Source: Candidatus Uhrbacteria bacterium (GTDB taxonomy: Bacteria; Patescibacteriota; Patescibacteriia; 2-12-FULL-60-25). Taken from it: 5,659 bases of DNA. The DNA is taken from NCBI GenBank assembly GCA_009691315.1, contig SICT01000070.1, positions 1 to 5,659 of the forward strand. The letters are read 5' to 3'. The notes under the pieces were generated by a model. The model was not told where the DNA came from and did not search any database. It saw only the letters and a program-made list of their open reading frames with translations. Below, piece by piece: positions 1 to 5,322 of this stretch; position 1 is the first letter of the stretch; every line of letters begins with the position of its first letter. The position numbers were made by a program, and so were the translations under genes.

Positions 1-1083
1 ATGAAACCGAATCATATAACAACGGGTGTCATGCAAGCTGGTGATATTGGTTATCTTGTGACCGGTTTGAAAGACATTTCTTCGGTGCGGGTTGGTGATA
101 CGGTCGCGGCGTTTGATCAAGCGCATAGGATAGAGCCGCTCCCTGGATATAAAGAAGTGAGACCGATGGTTTATGCTGGAATTTTTCCCGTTGATGGGGG
201 AGAGTATGAAAAGTTGCGTGATGGAATTCTTAAATTAAAATTGAGTGATGCTTCCTTGACGTTCGAGCCTGAACATTCGAGTGCGTTGGGATTTGGATTT
301 CGTTGTGGATTGCTTGGGATGCTGCATCTTGAGATTGTTCAGGAGCGTTTGCGCCGTGAGTTTGATATGGAGGTTGTTGTCACGACCCCATCGGTCGGAT
401 ATGAAGTTGTCTTAACCGATGGAGAAAAGATATTGATCAAAGCTCCAGCAGACTTTCCAGATCCCTCACGCATCCGTGAAGCATTTGAGCCGTGGGCCAA
501 AGTGGACATTGTGTGTCCCAAAGAATACTTGGGTAATGTGATGGCACTTGTCCAAGATCGTCGCGGTAGTTATGTGACGACGGAGTATCTCGATGTCAGT
601 CGCGCGATTTTGCATTACACATTGCCCCTGGCTTCAGTCATTGTTGATTTTTATGACAAACTCAAAGGTGTTACGGCGGGATATGCTTCCATGAATTATG
701 AATTTCTAGATTATCAATTAGCGCAGATTGTGCGTTTAGATATTTTGGTGGCGGAGGAATCTGTGGAAGCGCTCGCGACGTTGCTCCATGAAAGCGAAGC
801 ATATCGTCGGGGCAAAGAAATTGTAGAGACGTTGAAGGAGGAACTGCCAAAACAGCAATTTGTGCTAAAATTGCAGGCATGTGTTGGGAGTAAGATTATT
901 GCTTCAGAACGATTGTCTGCGTATCGTAAAGATGTGTTGGCCAAAATGTCTGGCGGTGACTACACGCGCAAATCTAAATTGCTACAGAAGCAAAAGAAAG
1001 GGAAACAGCGCATGTTGGAGCATGGAAAAGGTGCGGTCGACATTCCTCCTGAAACTTTTATTAAAGTTCTTCGCAGAAATTAA
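1..1083 (+). CDS. lepA: Elongation factor 4 (LepA), C-terminal part; 5' end outside window
   Basis: LepA/EF4 is a ribosome-associated translational GTPase that back-translocates or remodels stalled ribosomes and affects initiation and assembly; it acts in the cytoplasm and at the membrane face. The visible 360 residues start inside the domain II beta-barrel (GDIGYLVTGLKD, residues 14-25, then VGDT at 31-34). They continue through the EF-G-like domain III with the hallmark ALGFGFRCGLLGMLHLEIVQ (95-114), the domain V-like part (RRGSYVTTEYLD, 187-198) and the LepA-specific C-terminal domain (GGDYTRKSKLLQKQKKGKQR, 318-337). The family is about 600 residues long, so roughly 240 residues with the GTPase domain lie left of the window. 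The ATG at position 1 is therefore an internal Met, not a start. A small oddity is the GKGAVDIP segment near the end (342-349), which seems two residues longer than the usual GK-VDIP version (comparison from memory). Stop TAA at 1081. Family assignment is very secure. Confidence 0.97.
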   Translation: MKPNHITTGVMQAGDIGYLVTGLKDISSVRVGDTVAAFDQAHRIEPLPGYKEVRPMVYAGIFPVDGGEYEKLRDGILKLKLSDASLTFEPEHSSALGFGFRCGLLGMLHLEIVQERLRREFDMEVVVTTPSVGYEVVLTDGEKILIKAPADFPDPSRIREAFEPWAKVDIVCPKEYLGNVMALVQDRRGSYVTTEYLDVSRAILHYTLPLASVIVDFYDKLKGVTAGYASMNYEFLDYQLAQIVRLDILVAEESVEALATLLHESEAYRRGKEIVETLKEELPKQQFVLKLQACVGSKIIASERLSAYRKDVLAKMSGGDYTRKSKLLQKQKKGKQRMLEHGKGAVDIPPETFIKVLRRN

Positions 1084-1108
1084 TATGATTGCCATCATTT
1101 AATATGAT
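1080..1108. repeat. 10-bp direct repeat TTAATATGAT flanking the lepA-small ORF junction
   Basis: TTAATATGAT occurs exactly at 1080-1089 and again at 1099-1108, 19 bp apart. The first copy contains the lepA stop codon (TAA, 1081-1083) followed by an ATG that opens only a five-codon frame. The second copy contains the ATG of the 34-codon ORF. This is directly visible. Whether it is a small duplication, a protein-binding site or chance in an AT-rich junction cannot be told from one sequence. Confidence 0.5.
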
Positions 1109-1208
1109 CAAGCGTAAATATCTACAAGTTATCTGGAAGATTATCGTGATCCTGATGATTTTAGCCATGACCCTGTTCGCGATTGCTCCGTACGGAGGTT
1201 TGTTCTAG
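1104..1208 (+). CDS. Putative single-span membrane micropeptide (34 aa), unrecognised
   Basis: This short ORF fills most of the lepA-recJ gap, starting 20 nt after the lepA stop and ending (TAG) 9 nt before the recJ start. The product begins with a basic segment (MIKRKYLQVIWK, residues 1-12), followed by a continuous hydrophobic stretch (IIVILMILAMTLFAIAPY, 13-30) and a short GGLF tail. That is the layout of a one-helix inner-membrane peptide with a cytoplasmic N-terminus by the positive-inside rule. Support is the exact fit in the gap, same strand, and a coherent charge/hydrophobicity pattern. Against it are the length and the lack of a Shine-Dalgarno sequence upstream of the ATG, although most genes here also lack one. 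I do not recognise a family and propose no function beyond a small membrane protein. It could also be non-coding spacer that happens to be open. Confidence 0.55.
   Translation: MIKRKYLQVIWKIIVILMILAMTLFAIAPYGGLF
1194..1198 (+). promoter_or_regulatory. Possible weak Shine-Dalgarno (GGAGG) for recJ
   Basis: GGAGG lies within the last codons of the 34-codon ORF, where it encodes part of Gly-Gly. It is the only strong purine SD-like core upstream of a start in this window. It ends 19 nt before the recJ ATG at 1218, much longer than the usual 5-9 nt, so it may not function. If it is used, recJ translation would be coupled to translation of the small ORF. Confidence 0.2.
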
Positions 1209-1217
1209 CCCTATTTT

Positions 1218-3017
1218 ATGTCTAAGCGCTGGGAGGTAGCGCAAAAATATCCATCGGAATTTGTTTTGGCGACAGGATTAGAAGATCAATTCATTCTGGC
1301 TCAGCTTTTATGGAATCGCGGAATCAGAACCCAAGAAGAGATTGAAATTTTTTTACATCCGTCTTGGGAGAAACATCTGCACGATGCCAAGCAGTTTTGT
1401 CACATGCCTGGCGCGATCGAGCGGGTGTTTAAAGCGTTGAATGAGCACGAACCTATTACGGTGCATGGAGATTATGATGCGGATGGCGTCACGGGATCGA
1501 CCTTGATCATCACGGTGTTGAGAGAAATTCAAAAAAAAATAGGAGGCGAATCAATCGTCGATTTCTATATTCCTCATCGTGAAAAAGAGGGCTACGGATT
1601 ACATCGAGAGACGGTTTCGATTCTTCGTGATCGTGGGACCCGTCTCATTATTACGGTTGATTGTGGCATTGCGTGCGTGGATGAGATCGCCCTGGCGAAA
1701 CAACAGGGGATGGATACGATTGTGGTCGATCATCATCAGTTCGGTGAAATTTTGCCCGATGGATTTCTCATTCATCCGGGATTGCCGGAAGAGACCTATC
1801 CGCATAAAACATTGGCGGCGGTTGGCGTGTCATTCAAATTAGCGTGTGCATTGATCGAAGAAGCGCGTGTGCGTGGCCTGGACTTTCCCGTGGGGTATGA
1901 AAAATGGTTGCTTGATCTTGTGGCGATTGCGACGGTGACGGATATGGTGCCGCTCATTGGTGAAAATCGTTTGTTGCAATCGTATGGATTGCAAGTGTTG
2001 AATAAAACACGGCGTATCGGTCTGCGAGCCTTAATCGAAGCGGCGGGACTTTCATTCGGTTCGCTCGACACAGAGTCGGTCGGGTTTGCGATTGGCCCGC
2101 GTTTGAACGCTGCGGGTCGGATGGATCATGCTTCGCTTGCGCTTAGACTTTTATTATCAGAATCAGAGGAAGAGGCGCGTGTGTTGGCACAGGAACTTGA
2201 GCGTTGTAATTGTGAACGTCAAGATGCAACCAAGAAAATGATGCGTGAAGCAGAAATAATACTCAAGACTCAATACCCAATACTCAATACCTCGGCTATC
2301 GCTTTATGGGATACGCGTTGGTCCCCGTCACTCGTTGGACTTGTCGCGGGAAAATTTGCTGATCGTTATGCGCGTCCGACCATCGTGATCGGATTTTATG
2401 AAGGCAAGTGGATTGGTTCTGGTCGTTCCATTCCTGGTTTTGATATTACGGCGGCGATGCGTTCGGTCGGTGATGGGTTGCTGACGCGGGTTGGGGGTCA
2501 TCCACAAGCGTGTGGGTTTGCCTTGGATGATGAAAAAAAATTAGCATCTCTGGCCGATCGTTTGCAGGCACATGTCTCAAGTAAGCTGAAGCAAGAAGAT
2601 TGTGTACCGGTGATGATGATTGATGCGGAAATTTCTCTTGATCAAATCGACGAATCTTTTGCGCAAACCATCAATCATCTGGAGCCGTTCGGGGAAGGCA
2701 ATCGCCGTCCAATGTTTGTTTCGCGAAATTGTCTCGTCGTGGCCGTTGATTTGATCGGTTCGCAGAAAAATCATTTACGGCTCGGACTTTTAGCTCCAAA
2801 CGGTCGACGGATCAAGGCGTTGGGTTTTAAAATAGGTGATCGCGTTTCAGAGGTGGCCATAGGAAAGACGATTGATCTAGTGTATCATGTGGCGATTAAC
2901 GAATGGCAGGGAACGCGGACGATTGAATGTCGATTGATTGATTTTGTATGCACTTCATCCTTTGCACCGACGGAGGCGCACGTGGCAATCCAGGCCCAGC
3001 CGGCATTGGCGTCGTGA
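1218..3017 (+). CDS. recJ: Single-stranded-DNA-specific 5'-3' exonuclease RecJ (DHH/DHHA1 family)
   Basis: RecJ degrades single-stranded DNA 5' to 3' in recombinational repair (RecF pathway), mismatch repair and base excision repair, using metal ions held by conserved Asp/His residues. The 599 residues are close to the usual bacterial length (E. coli 577). Motifs appear in family order: HGDYDADG (83-90; D85, D87, D89), TVDCGI (146-151), DHH (171-173), TD (241-242), GPRLNAAGRM (293-302), then the DHHA1 part with WSPSLVGLVA (368-377), SGRS (401-404) and GGHPQACGF (426-434), and an OB-like domain with EPFGEGN (489-495). All metal-binding motifs look intact. The ATG at 1218 gives the normal N-terminus just before the LAQLLWNRGI segment. 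Two oddities: a heptamer DNA repeat codes the linker at about 348-358, and the last 23 residues (577-599) lie beyond the usual domain end and overlap the RNase H gene in another frame. Confidence 0.97.
   Translation: MSKRWEVAQKYPSEFVLATGLEDQFILAQLLWNRGIRTQEEIEIFLHPSWEKHLHDAKQFCHMPGAIERVFKALNEHEPITVHGDYDADGVTGSTLIITVLREIQKKIGGESIVDFYIPHREKEGYGLHRETVSILRDRGTRLIITVDCGIACVDEIALAKQQGMDTIVVDHHQFGEILPDGFLIHPGLPEETYPHKTLAAVGVSFKLACALIEEARVRGLDFPVGYEKWLLDLVAIATVTDMVPLIGENRLLQSYGLQVLNKTRRIGLRALIEAAGLSFGSLDTESVGFAIGPRLNAAGRMDHASLALRLLLSESEEEARVLAQELERCNCERQDATKKMMREAEIILKTQYPILNTSAIALWDTRWSPSLVGLVAGKFADRYARPTIVIGFYEGKWIGSGRSIPGFDITAAMRSVGDGLLTRVGGHPQACGFALDDEKKLASLADRLQAHVSSKLKQEDCVPVMMIDAEISLDQIDESFAQTINHLEPFGEGNRRPMFVSRNCLVVAVDLIGSQKNHLRLGLLAPNGRRIKALGFKIGDRVSEVAIGKTIDLVYHVAINEWQGTRTIECRLIDFVCTSSFAPTEAHVAIQAQPALAS
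2261..2291 (+). repeat. Heptanucleotide tandem repeat (consensus ACTCAAT) inside recJ
   Basis: Reading in sevens from 2261 gives ACTCAAG, ACTCAAT, ACCCAAT, ACTCAAT and then ACC before the pattern stops: four near-identical units plus a three-base remnant. It contains an exact 10-bp repeat (ACTCAATACC at 2268-2277 and 2282-2291). Because 7 is not a multiple of 3, the units are read in shifting frames and give LKTQYPILNTS rather than a repeated peptide. No stop codon arises. The tract falls in the predicted linker between the DHH and DHHA1 domains of RecJ, where extra sequence should be tolerated. Confidence 0.8.
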
Positions 3018-3367
3018 TTAAAGATGCGCAGACCGGTCGGAACGTCGAGACGCATGCCAAATATCTTGGGGAAACAACGAATAATCAGGCAGAGTATCAA
3101 GCTGTTATTTTTGGATTAAAAAGATGTTTTGAGATGGGAGCGAAGCGTGTGGATGTTTTGGCTGATAGCGAACTCCTGATCAAGCAGGCGAAAGGGGCCT
3201 ATAAGGTACGAAATCCAGAATTAGGAAAACGATTTTTGGAAATGAAAAATTTAGAAATTCAAATTGGCCACGTCACATATCATCATGTGAGGCGAGAGAA
3301 AAATAAAGAAGCAGATGCTTTGGCAAACAAGGCTATGGATGAAGGAACAAGACGTGTGGTACACTAA
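2948..3367 (+). CDS. rnhA: Ribonuclease HI family protein (RNase H fold, compact type)
   Basis: RNase H enzymes hydrolyse the RNA strand of RNA-DNA hybrids, removing primers and R-loops. The 139-residue product has the full acidic active site: D8 in CTDGGARGNPGPAG (6-19), E49 in NNQAEY (45-50), D73 in ADSELLIKQ (72-80) and D123 in NKEADALAN (119-127), with H113 in the YHHVRREKN loop. It is shorter than E. coli RNase HI (155 aa) and appears to lack the basic protrusion that helps bind hybrids, as in compact archaeal/Gram-positive-type homologues; this is inferred from length and alignment by eye. The start must be the ATG at 2948, because the catalytic D8 lies only seven codons in; a TGA in the same frame at 2939-2941 excludes any upstream start. 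The first 70 nt overlap recJ in the -1 frame, which suggests translational coupling. The gene symbol follows the family; a second RNase H may exist elsewhere. Confidence 0.93.
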   Translation: MHFILCTDGGARGNPGPAGIGVVIKDAQTGRNVETHAKYLGETTNNQAEYQAVIFGLKRCFEMGAKRVDVLADSELLIKQAKGAYKVRNPELGKRFLEMKNLEIQIGHVTYHHVRREKNKEADALANKAMDEGTRRVVH

Positions 3368-3375
3368 CATCGATC
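3357..3375 (+). promoter_or_regulatory. Putative extended -10 promoter element for pilM
   Basis: TGG directly followed by TACACT (3360-3365) forms an extended -10 box (TGn plus a hexamer matching TATAAT at four of six). No good -35 is seen 16-17 bp upstream. The predicted transcription start, about 7 nt downstream, would leave a leader of only about 6-8 nt before the pilM ATG at 3379. The stretch 3360-3375 matches 13 of 16 bases of the sequence in the same place before the prepilin gene (4846-4861). The similarity is seen directly; the promoter role is inferred. Confidence 0.4.
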
Positions 3376-3378
3376 TCT

Positions 3379-4446
3379 ATGGGTCTTTTTTCCTCATCAC
3401 CAAGCAAGAACAGTTATTTAGGAGTTGATATTGGATTTGCCGGCGTCAAAATGGTGGAGCTTGCGATCGACAAGGGGCGTGCGCGACTTGTGACCTATGC
3501 CTATGCCAATCTCACGACAGATAGCATGGATAAATCGCTTTTGAATAATCCGTCCGGGGCCGCAGATCTGATTAAAAAAATGTTGACGAAGGCACGCGTG
3601 ACTACAAAGAAAACGATTTCTGTTTTGCCGATTTCATCAGTTTTTTCGTCGATCCTAAGCATCCCAACGACCAATGACAAAGAATTAAAAGAGGCGGTGA
3701 CGTTGCAGGCAAAAAAATTAGTGCCCTTGCCGCTTGAAGAAGTTTCGTTGGATACGAAAGTGATCGAGAAAGTGGAGAAATCAGATACGGTCAAACCTTC
3801 AACGCGCGTGCTCGTGACTGCTGCGCCAAAAACGTTGGTGGCAAAATACGTCGATATTTTTAAACAGTCTGGACTTGAACTCGTTTCGCTCGAGACGGAA
3901 GCGTTTTCTGAAATTCGTTCACTCATTGGTAAGGATCGTTCCACAATCATGATTGTCGATATTGGTGCCTTCCGCACGAATATCATGATTGTTGAGCGTG
4001 GGATTCCACTCGTGACGCGTTCGATTGCGACCGGTGGCAATGCCGTCACGCAGACCATCGCCAAGACGCTTGGGATCCCGGCAGAACAAGCAGATTCCAT
4101 GAAGCGTGACATTGCTTCTATGCAATCGTTTGCGCAGGGCGGAGACGTCTTTCCGATTCTCTCTATTTTAATGAAGCCGGTGATGGATGAATTGCGTTAT
4201 TCGATCAATCAATATCAACAAGAGACCAATGGTTCGGGCAGTCGCGTGGAAAAAATTGTTTTGACTGGCGGATCAGCTCTCCTCCCACGCTTATCCGAAT
4301 TCCTCACGAAAGAAATGAATATTAATACCTATCTGGGCAATCCCTGGGCGCGTGTCGTCTATCCACCAGATTTACGTCCGGTGCTGGATGAAATGGGACC
4401 GCGATTTGCGGTTGCGGTCGGGAGTGCGATGAGAGAGATGGAATAA
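3379..4446 (+). CDS. pilM: Type IV pilus assembly protein PilM (actin-like ATPase fold)
   Basis: PilM is a cytoplasmic, FtsA/actin-like protein that binds the N-terminal tail of PilN and links the inner-membrane alignment complex to the pilus motors. The 355 residues match the family length. Visible motifs are YLGVDIGFAGVKMVEL (13-28, first phosphate-binding loop), the 1C-like segment with LQAKKLVPLPLEE (109-121), MIVDIGAFRTNIMIVERG (191-208, second phosphate loop), the adenosine-binding IVLTGGSALLPRL (293-305) and the C-terminal YLGNPWARV...RFAVAVGSAMRE (318-353). There is no signal peptide or membrane span, as expected. The gene starts 11 nt after the RNase H stop with no Shine-Dalgarno, probably from its own promoter. 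Unusually compared with the classic pilMNOPQ operon, no pilN or pilO follows; a receiver gene begins 3 nt after the stop. Confidence 0.95.
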   Translation: MGLFSSSPSKNSYLGVDIGFAGVKMVELAIDKGRARLVTYAYANLTTDSMDKSLLNNPSGAADLIKKMLTKARVTTKKTISVLPISSVFSSILSIPTTNDKELKEAVTLQAKKLVPLPLEEVSLDTKVIEKVEKSDTVKPSTRVLVTAAPKTLVAKYVDIFKQSGLELVSLETEAFSEIRSLIGKDRSTIMIVDIGAFRTNIMIVERGIPLVTRSIATGGNAVTQTIAKTLGIPAEQADSMKRDIASMQSFAQGGDVFPILSILMKPVMDELRYSINQYQQETNGSGSRVEKIVLTGGSALLPRLSEFLTKEMNINTYLGNPWARVVYPPDLRPVLDEMGPRFAVAVGSAMREME

Positions 4447-4449
4447 GTT

Positions 4450-4824
4450 ATGTCTCAATTTAAGATTCTTGTGATCGATCGTGATCCGTTTTTTACGCAG
4501 ATTTTTCAGAAACAATTTGAGAAAGAAGGTTGGGAAACATTTCGCGCGCTGACGGGCGAAGAAGGATTGGAGATCGTGCGCAAAGAAGAACCGGATGCGA
4601 TTGTGTTAGATATGGTTTTGCCGAAAAAAAGCGGCTTTGATATTTTGGAGGCGCTGCAAGCAAAAGAAGAAACCAAAAAGATTCCGGTGATTGTGCTGAC
4701 TCAACTGAGTACCAAAGAAGATATTGAACGTTGTTTAGAGCTTGGTGCTGCGGAGTATCTGATTAAGACGCATCATACGCCAGAGGATGTTGCCGAACAT
4801 CTGAAAAAATATCTCGGTCGATGA
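4450..4824 (+). CDS. Stand-alone CheY-like response regulator receiver domain
   Basis: The 124 residues are one receiver domain with no output domain. The phosphoacceptor is D54 (IVLDMVLP, 51-58), with the switch Thr T84 (VIVLTQLS) and the conserved Lys K106 (EYLIKTHHTP). The N-terminal acidic motif reads VIDRDPFF: D10 matches the first metal-binding Asp, but the second position of the usual Asp-Asp pair is R11, with another Asp at 12. The gene starts 3 nt after the pilM stop, with at most a weak GGA core upstream, so it is probably translated together with pilM. Single-domain receivers such as PilG/PilH control pili in other bacteria by protein contact. A similar role in pilus assembly or motor control is inferred here from the position only; no partner kinase is in the window. 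Confidence 0.93.
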   Translation: MSQFKILVIDRDPFFTQIFQKQFEKEGWETFRALTGEEGLEIVRKEEPDAIVLDMVLPKKSGFDILEALQAKEETKKIPVIVLTQLSTKEDIERCLELGAAEYLIKTHHTPEDVAEHLKKYLGR

Positions 4825-4861
4825 GACAAGTGTTCTTGAATAATGTATACTAAAATCAATC
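4823..4861 (+). promoter_or_regulatory. Putative sigma70-type promoter for the prepilin-prepilin peptidase genes
   Basis: GAGACA (4823-4828, four of six matches to TTGACA) is separated by exactly 17 bp from TATACT (4846-4851, five of six matches to TATAAT). The expected start of transcription is at about 4857-4859, only 5-7 nt before the ATG at 4864. The upstream in-frame ATG at 4843 would lie at the -10 box and would not be on the transcript, which supports the downstream start. The -10 region and the bases after it (4846-4861) closely match those before pilM. Confidence 0.5.
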
Positions 4862-4863
4862 TT

Positions 4864-5322
4864 ATGCGACTTAAATCTGCCTTTACTATTCTTGAACTTT
4901 TCATTGTGATCGCTGTGTTCGGGCTTCTGGTCACGCTCGGTGTTCTATCCCTCAATAGCGCCCGGATGCGTATGCGCGATGCTCAACGTTTATCTGATGT
5001 GAGTGTTATGCGAGCCGCTCTTAGTCAGTATTGGTTTGAAAAAGCCACGTATCCAGCCAGCGGTGGAGTGAACCTGGGTCAGCTCGGAACCAACACAGAT
5101 GTCTTTACGAGTGCCGGATTTGTTGAGGCCAAGGGAGCGACCGCACCGATCTATCTTCCACGTGTTCCCACCGGTCCAAAAGTTAACGAGTATTATCGCT
5201 ATCACGGCGGAGCCAATGGTTACTCGATTCGTTTTCAAACCGAAAGTGACACGACCTATGGCAAAGCGAATGTCTTTTATGGTCACGCATCGGGGGTGGA
5301 TCAAAGCGATGACGAAAAATGA
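4864..5322 (+). CDS. Type IV prepilin / pseudopilin-like protein with class III signal peptide
   Basis: A structural filament subunit of the type IV pilin/pseudopilin superfamily, cleaved and N-methylated by prepilin peptidase and assembled through its hydrophobic N-terminal helix. With the start at 4864 the protein has 152 residues: a six-residue leader (MRLKSA), then mature FTILELFIVIAVFGLLVTLG with F at +1 and the essential E at +5. A helical segment SARMRMRDAQRLSDVSVMRAALSQYW (32-57) and YP (63-64) follow, as in GspG-like subunits, then a loop-rich globular domain without cysteines. Residue -1 is Ala rather than the usual Gly. An alternative start at 4843 would add seven residues (MYTKINL), but it sits in the predicted -10 box. 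The gene begins 39 nt after the receiver gene and overlaps the prepilin peptidase gene by four bases. Whether it is a major pilin, minor pilin or competence pseudopilin cannot be decided here. Confidence 0.9.
   Translation: MRLKSAFTILELFIVIAVFGLLVTLGVLSLNSARMRMRDAQRLSDVSVMRAALSQYWFEKATYPASGGVNLGQLGTNTDVFTSAGFVEAKGATAPIYLPRVPTGPKVNEYYRYHGGANGYSIRFQTESDTTYGKANVFYGHASGVDQSDDEK

Noticed and set aside
1085..1097. Small inverted repeat ATGAT-tgcc-ATCAT after lepA as a terminator
   Set aside because: The stem is only 5 AT-rich base pairs and is not followed by a T run; too weak for a rho-independent terminator.
881..1102. 73-codon plus-strand frame over the end of lepA
   Set aside because: It is a second frame over the conserved lepA C-terminus with no motif; only its last five codons are outside lepA.
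2939..3017. Possible -1 ribosomal frameshift joining RecJ and RNase H
   Set aside because: The frames are related correctly, but no clear slippery heptamer or strong downstream hairpin is visible, and RNase H has its own ATG.
3501..4112. 203-codon open frame on the minus strand inside pilM
   Set aside because: It lies wholly antisense to a well-supported pilM, shows no recognisable motif or domain, and its composition is that of a shadow frame.
4843..4863. Upstream in-frame ATG as the prepilin start (seven extra residues)
   Set aside because: The ATG sits at the predicted -10 box, and the shorter leader MRLKSA is a normal class III length; kept only as an alternative.
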